Assembly (NCBI RefSeq): GCF_019097595.1
Contig: NC_080717.1
Coordinates: forward strand, 5,226,001 to 5,290,000
Reading direction: 5' to 3'
DNA from: Hemibagrus wyckioides
Taxonomy: Eukaryota; Chordata; Actinopteri; Siluriformes; Bagridae
Length of the DNA: 64,000 bases
The translations under genes were made by a program, and so were the position numbers. Below, one piece after another: positions 35,650 to 48,612 of the stretch. Position 1 is the stretch's first letter, and every line of letters begins with the position of its first letter. The notes beneath the pieces were generated by a model, which was not told the DNA's origin, did no database searches, and saw only the letters and a program-made list of their open reading frames with translations.

Positions 35650-37185
35650 AGATGTTATCCTTATAATTGTATTACTTTTTCCCTTTTATTTGCTCCATTC
35701 CTTCCCTGGATTTAGTTGGGACTTGTAGTCTGTCTTTTGTCTTCATCCTCCAGATATCTTGTTCTTCGTGAAACACCCATACCTTCTTTATGGCTCCTTT
35801 AAATGCAAATGAAGTTTAAATGGTTTGGTTATGTTTTCAAGTTAGAGATCCCAATAAACTATGACAGAGATGCAAAGAAAATAAGAACTCTAGCTAAGCA
35901 TTTTGCTTTCCTCAGGATCCTCCAGCATGCTAACCTGCTTTGAACCCGAATCCTAGGACTACTGCTCATCTCAAATTTTAAAGCAGTTATTACATGAGCT
36001 GGCAGTGTCATTATATTACCTGCGAACGAGGCTGTAATAAGCTGCCTCTAGCTACAAATAGAACCTCTCATAACTTTTCTTATATGAGTTGTTTTTCTCC
36101 TACAAATTTGCGATGATGAGATCTGATTGCGAGACCATAACGCGGCAAAACAGGCTCTCTGATGCTGTCTGTTTACTTCTACAAATCTGTCCCCCTTGGC
36201 CTGAAATCTTATTATGTGTCCTCATTTTGTAGTTGCGTTTGGAAACATGGTATAAAAACATCAATACTGGATGCACCGATGCTATTTTGTTTTAAAAAGC
36301 AGCTGTTCGGTCTAATCTTCAGCCATAGCAGGGGTTTCAGAGCTAGAGTTAAGCTTTTATTTAACTTATGGGCTTATGTTGCTTTTCGTAATGTGGAAAA
36401 AAAAAGGCTCAATTCTAGACAAACAAATGGGACACAGTGTTTCAGTCAATCATCCAAGGTCAAGACACACAGCCCATTAAGGACAGAGTTAAATATTACC
36501 CCTAAATCCTGCTAATTGGCCCTATTCAACAGTGGAGCACTTTGAATGCACTCTGTTGCCTCCTAAATCACACACATCTGCCAGAAAAAGACATAACCGT
36601 TCCTATGCTAATACGACTCCCTGTCAGCGAATCTCTGAAATCTTGTACTGAAATGAATCCACAATGAATTCTTTTCGGATGTGTCTAAGAGCAGACCTGG
36701 AAAAATTGGTTGTTTTTTATATCACCTGCAAGTAAACGTATCTGACCGATAACACATTAAGAATCTTGGTCTTCGCATTTAATATGCATTTTCAAGTTTG
36801 TAAAAAAAATCAAATAAAAATTAAAATTGGGTGTGAAATAATTGCTTCTCAGATATAATCTTCACACATCATCCCAGTCTTTAAAATTAATTAACGGATA
36901 TTTGGTTTGCACTTCATTAGGGGTCCAAGCACTCACTGGTATCAAAACCGTATAATGGATGACTATGGCAACCCAGAGCACCATAATCATGATTTTAAGG
37001 AAATCTGGCAACCTGGTTCTGCAACTTGTCTTGTATTTTACAAAACTCATCTAAGAAACTTAGACTAGCAATGAGCCCAAGCAGGAAGTGAGGCTATACA
37101 GTATCTAAACAACACTATTTCACATGTAATCCCAACCTCGGACATGTCTTTCCTAACATGCTCTTAAAAACTATCAGAATAATGT
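35650..37185. other. intergenic, unique sequence
   Basis: No repeats recognised. Stretches 35990-36160 and 36510-36670 are well mixed in composition and could be conserved non-coding sequence. No exon evidence. Confidence 0.45.
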
Positions 37186-37190
37186 TAACA

Positions 37191-37372
37191 TGTACATTTC
37201 TGGCATTTGGTAGACGTCCCTATCTTGCAATTTATCTCATTTTATACAACTGAGCAGTTGAAGGTTAAGGGCCTTGCTCATGGGTATAGCAGTGGCAGCT
37301 TGGTGGACCTGGGATTCGAACTGACAACCTTCCTATCAGTAGTCCAACACCTTAACCACAAGGTACTACGTG
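37191..37372 (-). mobile_element. tRNA-derived SINE (family A)
   Basis: The minus strand reads ttaaggtgttggactactga, gttcgaatcccaggtccacc and, at the 3' end, gccagaaatgtac. Confidence 0.88.
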
Positions 37373-37964
37373 TAAAAAGTATATGAAATTCAATTAGTAC
37401 AGTCTAGGCATGGTACTGAGGATATACCCAAAATTTAGCATTAATACTCAAAATCAGAGCTCCATAACTGATCACGGCAGCAGGTTTTCCTTTCACCATA
37501 GCAAGAGCCAGATATGATCCTACCTGTTTTAGTAGATTTTGGCCTTCTGTTAACTAACAGGTGGAACTCCTGCTTCGTTGGAATGAAAACCTCCAGAGAT
37601 CCCAGCCTTCTGTGGAGGAGACAGGACCAGGACACACCAGCCTGCTTATGTCTGCAAAAAAATCTGCTTTTATGTATCAATTGTACCAGTGGTAGTTTGT
37701 GTACATTAGGGACAAAACAGGAAACAGGAACAGAACTCTCAAAACAGGAAGTCAAACCAGTATCATGTGCACTGGAAATTAAATGGGGCTACAATCAACT
37801 GTAAGCAATTAGATTAGAAACACTTTTACATGAATGAATGAAAATGCTGATGACAAATGAAAACAAGATTCATCAATATTTAAAAAGGATCTCAAATTTT
37901 GCATCATTACAGTCTAAGGCATAGTGATGGGACCCTTTAAATATTATATTTCATTACTATATAA

Positions 37965-38534
<570 letters not shown>

Positions 38535-39059
38535 TATATATACATATATATATATATATATGTAGCAGGTTATTTATATTTGGAGTGAATAATTAGGAGG
38601 CATTTAATAAGGAGGAAATTTCTGGTATAGTAGATGCTGTGAAAAATAAAGCAAACCTTTCTTTCCCCACATGGGTATATCACACAAAGGGACATTTTAT
38701 CAGCAAATATGAATTCATCATATGAAATGTCATGGGATTGGACCTGCATGTCTTTGCCATATTGGTGGTCTGGTTCATTAGTCTTGTCTTAGCTGGCTTG
38801 TGTCTCCCTTTCATGGAGGATAATAAGATCTCATGGCCAACAGTCACAGCACGCTGGGCGTCATGGTTATGAATTCTAATGAAGCCCAGTAAAAAGTCTG
38901 AGTCACATGTTCTGACTGACAGCTGGGTGGATTATGTAGAGGTCAAACAAATATGCAGCTGGTATTTCAAATGGCTTAGAGTGGATGAAACAACAGTCTA
39001 CCGAGTGCTGGATCATATTCAGTACCAATTCAAATGCAACAACGTAAGAGTAATTTTTT

Positions 39060-39096
39060 TGGTAGAACGGGGGGGGGGGCAAGCAAGCAAACCAAA

Positions 39097-39155
<59 letters not shown>

Positions 39156-39158
39156 ATG
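39060..39158. repeat. (G)10 and (AAAT)n
   Basis: A run of ten G followed by about 15 AAAT units, perhaps a retroelement tail, but no body was recognised. Confidence 0.9.
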
Positions 39159-39423
39159 ATCTGTGACACTTAAGGCACACATGGAGTATTTTAACTTTTA
39201 TCAAATATATTCGGAGTGAAACTACGCAGTGAATAAACCTTCAAAGAGACGACATAAATAGGTTATAAAAGAAAATGCATTTTAAAATTCCGAAGCTTTG
39301 CTGTAAATTTTAAAAGCATTATTTCATGCATAAAAAAAGTCGTCTAGAAAGATTTTTTTTTAAAATTCCTTCACACTGTATTCACTCAAATCTGAGGGTT
39401 TTATATTTTAAATAAAAATGTCT

Positions 39424-39427
<4 letters not shown>

Positions 39428-39454
<27 letters not shown>

Positions 39455-39458
39455 TCCT

Positions 39459-39490
<32 letters not shown>
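39428..39490. repeat. (GT)n and (GA)n
   Basis: Two dinucleotide tracts in series separated by about 10 nt. Confidence 0.95.
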
Positions 39491-39492
<2 letters not shown>

Positions 39493-40249
39493 TCAAATTC
39501 AAGTTCAATTATGCTGCTATAAAAAGGTTTAAAGTGCAGCTCAGTTCAGATGTGCTTGTGCTAATCAAAAGCACATAATTAAAATGATTCTTTTTTTAAT
39601 GGAGCACTAAAAGTATTAATGCTGCTAAAGAAAAAAAAAATATATATATAAATATATATATAAAATCATTATTCATCTTTTATTGTTCACTCCCATGTCT
39701 GAATTTTCCCTCTTCATTCACACTGGTTAGTGTGATCTGTTTGAAGATTGGCCCCATTTTGACTCGAAAGGTCGGAACTGTGAAAAGGCACAGAAAGTTC
39801 CTTTTTATTTTAAACTGATTTATTTATACACGTCCCTTCGGTTACATTGCCGTCGTATGCTTTCGACAAATTGATTAGCATTAATAAGCACTCGGGTACC
39901 TAAGAATTGGATTGGAGTTGATTCCTGTAGTGCATAAATACATAGACGGGTAATGAGTGACAAGGAATAAATCCCTACATCAGCACCATCCTTCATGCTT
40001 TTGAGCAAGGACGTGTCACTGTGTTACTGAGATAACTGCTTCTTTAATATATATATATATGTTTGTGGTTGAATTACTTCAACCAGAACACAAAGTCTCA
40101 CCTTTGCTCCTCCGCCTGAGGCCAGATTTCTATTTCTACTTGAAGGACAGACGTGTGTGGAAGGAGTCGGGAAGAAAAGGGATAAATTAACTGTCCCTGG
40201 AGTCTTAAAGAAGAGAGGGAACAAGATAATAAATAATAAATACACAGCA

Positions 40250-40617
<368 letters not shown>

Positions 40618-40699
40618 GCATGCTGGGAGTGGGCGGAGCCGAGTTGAGTGTGAGCGTGGTTGACACGTTTCTCATTGCTTAACGTTTAATAACTTCTTG

Positions 40700-40751
<52 letters not shown>

Positions 40752-40856
40752 TTTTTTTTTTTTTGAACAATTTCCTTTTTTTTTCATACCATCTAAACTC
40801 TCTGTTTAATCAGAGCAGTTTTCTGGCCGTCAGCACCAGCTTTCCCGCTGGAGAGC

Positions 40857-42092
40857 ATGGCGGCCCAGGGTAGAGACCCCCTCGATAACCTGACGCGCAG
40901 CCATGGCGTTAGAGTGGTTACCGGGGCGGGGGTGGAGGAGTGGTGACCGGGGCGGGGGTGGAGGAGTGGTTACCGGGGCGGGGGTGGAGGCGTGGTTACC
41001 GGGGCGGGGGTGGAGGAGTGCTGCCTGGGCGCAGGGGAGGTGGTCGGGCATCGGAACGTTCTGGCGGCGTCCAGGATGAACAGCGCGGTGGTGATGTTTG
41101 TCAACACGGTGGAGAACGCAGTGCTGTTGGCCCAGAAGGGCATTATACTCAGGGGTTCACTCACTGATGTGTTCTCCCTCGCAACACCTGCAAAAAAAGT
41201 CACGCTGTCCAACGTGCCCCCGTTTATTTCTAATGAAACACTGGAAAGACAGCTTTCCATTTTCGGCAAGCTCGTCTCTCCGATAAGAAAAATGAACATA
41301 GGTAGCAAATCAGACCTGGCGAAACACGTGCGCTCGTTCAGGAGGTTCACCTACATGATCCTCAATGATAACAGCACTGAATTCGAGCGCACGCTAACAT
41401 TCAAAATCGACGGGTTTGATTATGTTATCTATGTGTCCACCGTGTCCATGAGGTGTTTCGGCTGCGGAAAAACTGGGCATCTAGTGCGTGATTGTCCTCA
41501 GGGCGCAGACAGCGGTACAGTCCCCTCTGATGTGAGCGAGGTGTCGGTTCGGGGCAGTGACGGGTTGGCCTCACCTGAGCCGCATATAGAAATAGAAACT
41601 GAAACTGATGTTGGAATGATGATTAGTCAGGACAGTGTTACTGAGAATAATGGTGTTGTCTTACCGGAAAATGCAGACGAAGCGATGATGGAAACTGAGC
41701 TGACCGTTCTCAAAACACCCGTAAAAAGAAAGACAAGAGACAATGACAGAACTGTGAAAGCCGCGAAAAAAGCAGAAAAGAAGCAAGCAGAAAGTATTAG
41801 TGAGCTGGACAGTGAAGAGCCCTCTCCTGACCTCACTGTCTGTGTCACCACTGAGGGTCACTGGGTCGGTAAAAAGTACAACGCAAGTGAAATTGAACAC
41901 TTTCTTAAGATCACAAAGAACATGAAAATGGTACAGATCAACAAATACTTTCCAGACCTGAACAAACTGCACATTGCCATAAAGCGTCTTATGGGTGAAG
42001 GGTGTTTCGAGGACAAAGAGTTATACAGGTTAAAGAAGATTGTCACTAAAATCAACAACCTGTTAAGTAATGATGATGATGACACGTCATAG
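40857..42092 (+). pseudogene. LINE ORF1 (CCHC nucleic-acid-binding protein), disrupted
   Basis: A likely start ATG at 40857 (MAAQGRDPLDNLTRSHGVRV) is cut by TGA at 40944-40946, inside a 26-bp tandem repeat. The frame resumes to 42092 (366 codons from an internal ATG at 40992). Recognisable parts are ASRMNSAVVMFVNTV, KKVTLSNVPPFISNETLE and the zinc knuckle CFGCGKTGHLVRDC at 41454-41495, a C-x2-C-x4-H-x4-C pattern. Family members bind the element RNA. A basic C-terminal region (TPVKRKTR, KAAKKAEKKQ) follows. Confidence 0.85.
40913..41020 (+). repeat. 26-bp minisatellite inside LINE ORF1
   Basis: Four copies of gtggttaccggggcgggggt plus ggagga. Being 26 bp, each copy shifts the frame. Three extra copies add 78 bp and restore it, but the second copy reads gtgacc instead of gttacc, which creates the stop. 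Confidence 0.92.
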
Positions 42093-42153
42093 TTCTCTCG
42101 GTCCTCATAGACCGCAGACACCCTTTCCTGTGCTTATTCTTTTCTGTGTGCTC

Positions 42154-45100
42154 ATGCAGGACATTCACATCGCATCCCTGAATGTTAACGGTGCTAGAGA
42201 CTGCAGGAAGAGAGCAGAATTGTATGAACTAGTGACACAAAAAAGAATAGACGTATTACTTGCACAGGAAACCCATAGTGACGCTAAAAACGTAGTAGAT
42301 TGGACACAGGAGTGGGCTGGCCCCTTGTTTTTAAGCCACAATACCTCTGCTAGTGGAGGAGTAGCTATTTTGTTTTCAAAGACTTTTAAACCTATCTCTT
42401 ACAGCGTGGAAGAGATAGTAGCTGGCAGACTGTTAAAAGTCAGAGCTCTTTTAGAGAACCATGTTATGGTTTTTATCTGTGTGTATGCCCCGGCTTCCCC
42501 AGTGGAAAGAATAGCTTTTTTAGATAAATTATGCAATGTTTTAGAAACTTGTGATGCAGAGGAGTTTTTATTTGTTGGTGGTGATTTTAACTGTACTTTA
42601 GAAAACAGTGACCGCAACCATATAGAGCCACACATGCCTTCAAGAAGAAGACTCCTACACACTGTTGAAAAACACGAGTTAAGTGATGTTTGGAGAAATA
42701 TGCATTAAACTCAAAAACAGTACACCTGGGCTCATGCTGCTGATGGAAAGGTATCATTAGCAAGGTTAGACAGGTTTTATGTTCCAAAGCATCACATGAA
42801 CACCATAAAAAGTTGTGTTATTAGTCCAGTTGGTTTTTCAGACCACAGCTTGGTTTTATGTGTTTCAGTTTTAAATTGTATTAAACCGAAGAGTTCTTAC
42901 TGGCATTTTAACACAGTTTTACTGAATGACCAGCATTTTATAGAGATTTTTACTTTTTTCTGGAGAAATTTTAGGAAAGAAAAAAGTGCTTTTATTTCTC
43001 TGCAACATTGGTGGGATTTTGGGAAAGCTCAAATAAAACAGTTGTGTCAACAGTACACTTATAATGTCACAAGGGATTTGGCTCGGTCTATGAAACAACT
43101 AGGAGATGAGATAACAGAACTTCAGTTGTTAGCACAATCCACAGAGAACCAGAACCATATTCAGACCCTCACAGTCAAAAAGAAAAAGTTATCGGACCTC
43201 CTTGAGTTTAAAGCACAAGGTGCATTAATAAGGTCACGATTCCAGAACGCAAACCAGATGGACACCCCTCAAAGTTGTTTTTTAGCCTTGAAAAAAAGAA
43301 CGGACAAAAACGTTTTATTCACAGCCTGCGCTCTGAGTCTGGACACCTTTTATCTGATACAGCTGACATTAGGAAAAGGGCGGTTAGTTTTTATGAAAAA
43401 CTCTATCAATGTGAGTACAGAGAACACACCACAGAACAGAGCTTTTTAGAAGACCTGCCCCGAGTGTCACATGACTCCAACACAGAGCTGAGTGCAGATA
43501 TAACACCAGCAGAGCTGCACAAAGCATTAATGAGTATGGAGTGTGGCAGAGCGCCTGGCATAGACGGGCTTCCGTCAGAGTTTTATAAGTCTTTCTGGCA
43601 TGTTTTAAGGGATGACTTACTTGAGGTTTTGAACGACAGCTTGACAAGAGGACTGCTACCATTAAGTTGTAGGAGAGCAGTCCTCACTCTTTTACCCAAA
43701 AAAGGGGACCTGACAGACATAAAGAACTGGAGACCTGTTTCATTGCTTTGTAGTGATTACAAGATGCTGTCTAAAGTTTTAGCTACAAGACTGGGAAGTG
43801 TTCTGGAAGAGGTTTTAAACGCAGATCAGACCTACTGCATACCCGGGAGGTCCATATTTATTTATCTCATTAGTTCGAGACATTTTCAGTGTCTCCAAAC
43901 TTTTTGGGCTGAATATGGGTTTCATTTCCATAGACCAAGAGAAAGCCTTCGATTGAGTTGAACACAACTACCTTTGGAAAACCCGTAATGCTTTTGGTTT
44001 TAGCTCAGATTTTATTTCCAAAGTACAAATTCTATACTGTGAGATAGAAAGTGTACTGAAACTCAATGGTGGCTTATGTGCTCCGTTTAAGGTGTGTAGG
44101 GGGGTAAGGCAGGGCTGCTCTCTCTCAGGGATGCTTTACACTCTGGCCATTGAACCCTTTCTGAATACGCTAAGAGCTAAGCTGAAAGGTGTCTTAATCC
44201 CTGACTGCCCGAACGCTATCCGCCTGTCGGCCTACGCAGATGACGTTGTAATAATGGTCGACAGTAAGAGTGATATAGACTTGTTACACAGGGTGTCCAA
44301 GGACTTTGGAGCGGTTTCCTCTGCAAAGGTAAACTGGTCTAAGAGCGAGGCTGTTTTAGTCGGCCAGTGGGTAGGCGAGGTACCTAAACTCCCCGGAGGC
44401 CTAAGTTGGAAAAGCAAAGGCTTTAAGTATCTAGGCGTGTACCTGGGTAATGACTCGTTCGCACAGAGAAACTGGGAAGGGGTCATTGAAAAAGTAACTG
44501 GTCACCTAGAAAAGTGGAAGTGGCTGGTGCCTAAAATGTCTTACAGGGGGCGAACGCTAATTATTAACATTCTGGTAGCATCGTCTCTGTGGCATAAAAT
44601 AGCCTGTATAGACCCTCCTACAGACCTTTTAATGAAAATCCAGTCGATTTTGTTAGACTTTTTTTGGGATAAGTTGCACTGGGTGCCACGCAGCATTTTA
44701 TACTTACCCAAAGAGGAAGGTGGGCAAGGCCTTATACATTTACAGAGCAGAACTGCAACCTTTCGTTTACAGTTTTTACAGAAGTTTTTATGCGGCTCAA
44801 TGTTTTTTAGCTGGAAACAAGTGTCCAGTGCCATTTTAAGATCTTTTGGGCAGATGAGAATGGACAAAGCACTCTTTTTAATAAATCCAGAGAGACTGAA
44901 CACTGCAAGACTGCCTGCTTTTTATCATAACTTGTTTAGAATCTGGAGACTTTTTAGGGCGCAAAGAACCACAGCCACAGACTCTCTTCACTGGCTACTT
45001 CAAGAGCCTCTGGTATACGGGGCACGCCTGGACGTCGGGGACTCTTCACTGTCGCAGTCTCTCCTCGCGTCTGGTGTCACCACCCTCAAACACCTGGTGG

Positions 45101-46022
45101 ACGTCGCTGGGCCTCACCTACAGAACGTTGATGGAGTAGCTGCTCGGCTAGGCGTGAGGTCAAAGAGGGTGGTGAGCCAGCTGCTGCGAAAGTGGACTCT
45201 GGTCATCTCGTGTAAGGAGAGGGAAATGCTAATGGACTACTCTAGTGGAACTGAAAGCCCCGACTCAGAGGACCCGTTTCCTGAACTTGCACTGTCTGTG
45301 GACTGTGGACAGGAAGGCACTGGTCACTTTTTGGACTGTAAAAATATCACAAACATGAACTTTTTTAATGTGACTGGGAAAACGTTTTATAAAGCATGTG
45401 TCAAAGCTTTTAATATGTGGTCGCTCAGGGGGAGAGTGGACACACCCTGGCGCACTGTCCTCGGTTTGAGTGAGGAAGAGCGTCCAGAGTGGAGGTCACT
45501 CTATAAGCGACCATTGCCGAAAAGAACTGGGGATTTACAATGGAGAATTTTACATGGTATTGTCGCGGTCAATGCTTTTATCTCTGTTCTCTGTCCCCAG
45601 GCCAGCCACTCATGTCCCTTCTGTAATCAAAGAGAGACTATCTTTCATGCTTTTACAGAATGTTCCAGACTACAGTCTCTTTTTACCGTTTTACAGAATA
45701 TTTTTAGTGTTTTTAACGAAAAATTTTCACTAAAAGTATTTATTCTTGGTTTTAGGTACACACGCAAAAGACAAGCTTTTAAACTTTGTTCTGGGGCAAA
45801 CGAAAATGGGCATTTACATTAGTCGAAAGCACCAGGTTGAACAAAATGGCTGTCGCAATGTTGTAATGGTCACTACAGCACTCATAAAGTCCAGGATTCT
45901 GATTGACTTTGTGTTCTATAAAAAAACAAAGAACCTGTCTGTGTTTGAGAAAACCTGGTGTTGTAGAGGAGCCCTGTGTTATGTTGTCAACGAAAAACTG
46001 CAATTTGCACATACGCTGTCTT

Positions 46023-46024
<2 letters not shown>
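42154..46024 (+). pseudogene. LINE ORF2 (AP endonuclease + reverse transcriptase), disrupted
   Basis: N-terminal endonuclease motifs: SLNVNG, LLAQETH, GGDFN and SDHS (42838-42849). Reverse transcriptase motifs: APGIDGLPSEFYK, the KNWRPVSLL block, ADQTYCIPGRS, RGVRQGCSLSGMLY and the catalytic YADD at 44233-44244. A cysteine-rich C-terminal motif (CPFCNQRETIFHAFTEC) follows. Lesions: TAA at 42706-42708, frameshift near 43280 in a T run, frameshift near 43860, TGA at 43954-43956, frameshift near 45760; end TAA at 46022-46024. In intact relatives the protein nicks the target and copies the RNA by target-primed reverse transcription. This copy cannot make it. Confidence 0.92.

Positions 46025-46062
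<38 letters not shown>
46025..46062. repeat. (TTTA)n in LINE 3' UTR
   Basis: About nine ATTT units directly after the ORF2 stop. Confidence 0.95.
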
Positions 46063-46063
<1 letters not shown>

Positions 46064-46148
46064 CCTTTTAACCCCATCCTTTAAATGACATTTTTCTCTA
46101 TTTATTGGTATTCACTGAGAAGATGTAAATAAAAGTTTTTTCAAATTC

Positions 46149-46599
<451 letters not shown>

Positions 46600-46600
<1 letters not shown>

Positions 46601-47566
46601 CCCTTTCTTTTGTTCTTTTCTTTTATAACAAAAAGATTGCTGAATGTTTCGAATTGCTAGAACTTTGTTTTAAATGTGTAGATGTAAAGTACAACGTTTG
46701 AATCAGTCATTAATTTAATAAGAAATAATACAATCACAAAAACATGGCTGGTCTAAGAGGAACGAAGGACTTCATGGATGTATCGAGTTTTTAATGGACA
46801 ATATTCGACTTCAGGGTGGTGACAGTAACTCTGTTCATGCCCATAACAGCCCTCCTTTCAGTCCTTTATTCCATACCAAAATATTATCTGTTGACCCATT
46901 AAGGAAAAGTCAGCTTTAGTGGTCATTTTGGCAGCTTTGAGATTTTTACAGAAACTTCCAGAACCCTAGTCTGGTTAACTCAGGTACTTATTCCAGTCAT
47001 GGCTCCAAGTCTATGACTATAAACAGAAGTTGGATGAACTAAAACAATCCATCCATTTATTTCAAATGTAAATGGATCGTAAAATGCACCAACGACTCAC
47101 AATCAATTCAATTGGACCCTTAATTGCTTCAGCATCAGTGCGTTCATTGAAAAGTTTCAGATGCATTAAACCCAGCTGTCATTTTTTTCAAAAATAGTTC
47201 GCAGCTATTATCACCGACGAGACCTTCACTGCGCTAAATTGAAATGAGAATGAAGATGAACACGCTCGATTGTAATGGCGCCCTGTAATTGAAATAGTTC
47301 CATTACTTACTCTTTATGTTTTATTTCCTGCCGTTAACAAGTCGTAATTCGGCTGTATTTCAATTCCTACCGAGTCCATATCACTGTAACGAGGCACATT
47401 ATTTCTTCCTCAACTTTGACCCCGCCGAACACCTCACCCTATCTGAAGCTTATCACGTGCGGGCAGGTGGATTAATTGAAGGCATAAGTACAGAATGGTG
47501 AGCCTGTCTGGCAAAGCGGAGTATTTGACAGATTTAATGAGACTGCTGGTGAGGTGAAAGATGAAC

Positions 47567-47613
<47 letters not shown>

Positions 47614-47855
47614 GTTTCATTCAGGAACCACACTCACTCATTTTAATGAGGAATTAAATCCTACTGACAGACAATGGATATTACAGATAGCACACCTTCC
47701 TCACCAATTATCAGCTTTCCCACAATGCAACAGAGGTGCACTGAACACACTGAATGGGAAATTATTTCTAAGATATATTATGATTCATATTCATATGATC
47801 AAACTTCAAACATCTTGCTTCTTCATCATGCTTCGAACTCTCTGATCTTCCCTTC
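46600..47855. other. intergenic, includes a candidate conserved block
   Basis: No gene or repeat family seen, apart from (GA)n at 47575-47610. 47090-47560 has balanced composition and several TAATTG/ATTA homeodomain-type motifs, so it is listed among the findings. Confidence 0.45.
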
Positions 47856-47859
47856 AGCC

Positions 47860-48612
47860 ACTGCTCTCAACCTTGGTGTATCTATGGACAATCAGCTGTC
47901 CTTTTCCTCCCATGTTGCTAATGTCACATGCTCATGTAGGTTTCAGCTCAAGGACTCCTCCATTTTTATCCACACAGGCTGCTAAGGTGCTTATACAGTC
48001 TCTGGTCATTTCAGGACTGAACTACTGACATTCTACACTGGCAGGTCTACCTCTGAACTCAATCCGTCCTCTACAAATGATCCAAAATGCAGCTACACAG
48101 CTTGTTTTCAACCTGCCTAAGTTCTCACACATCACCACACTGCTGTGTTCCTGCACTGGCTTCTGGTAGTTGCACAGATCAGATTCAAAACACTGACAGT
48201 TGCCTACAAAGCCAAAAATGGAGCAGCTCCATCTTACCTCAAAGATCTTATTACTCCTCACACTGCACCCCACACTCTGAGATCTACTAGCACTGCTTGA
48301 CTGCTCCCTCCATCTCTCAGGGTAAGGGGTAGGTATACATCTAGATCCTTCTCTGTTCTGGCACCGAGGTGGAAGAATGAACTTCCCCTAGATGTCTGAA
48401 CTGCTGAATCACTGACCATCTTCAAATGACAGATGAAGACCTACCTCTTCCGGAGCTCTTATTTTTCCTTGTTTGTTTATTCCTCCCAGCAGAGTTTTTA
48501 GGCTGATGGTATCCTAAGTCTTCGACCTACAGAACCAGTGTTAATGTATTCATCGTTAAAGCACTTTTGTACGTTGCTCTGGATAAGGGCGTCTGCCAAA
48601 TGCCAGAAATAC
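47860..48612 (+). pseudogene. L2-clade LINE 3' end (ORF2 C-terminus relic)
   Basis: Conceptual frames give LNLGVSMDNQLSFSSHVANV, GLPLNSIRPLQMIQNAA and APSYLKDLITPHTAPHTLRS, the end of an L2-type ORF2, with several stops and shifts. The 3' end reads gctctggataagggcgtctg ccaaatgc, nearly the same as the family A SINE tail. Confidence 0.85.

Larger units (their letters stand above)
40614..46151 (+). mobile_element. L1/Tx1-clade LINE nested in (TC)n
   Basis: Begins gagtgcatgctgggagtggg directly after (TC)n and ends after AATAAA (46128-46133) with ttcaaattcaa directly before (TC)n at 46152. It has a 5' leader with a (TA)n tract (40701-40750), ORF1 with a CCHC knuckle, ORF2 with AP endonuclease and reverse transcriptase, and a short 3' UTR with (TTTA)n. 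About 5.5 kb, near full length, but both reading frames are broken. Position between TC tracts on both sides fits the microsatellite-specific members of the Tx1 clade (Kibi-type). Confidence 0.88.

Noticed and set aside
36162..36515. 117-codon open frame as a gene
   Set aside because: No domain, no splice sites that would place it in a gene, and low-complexity composition.
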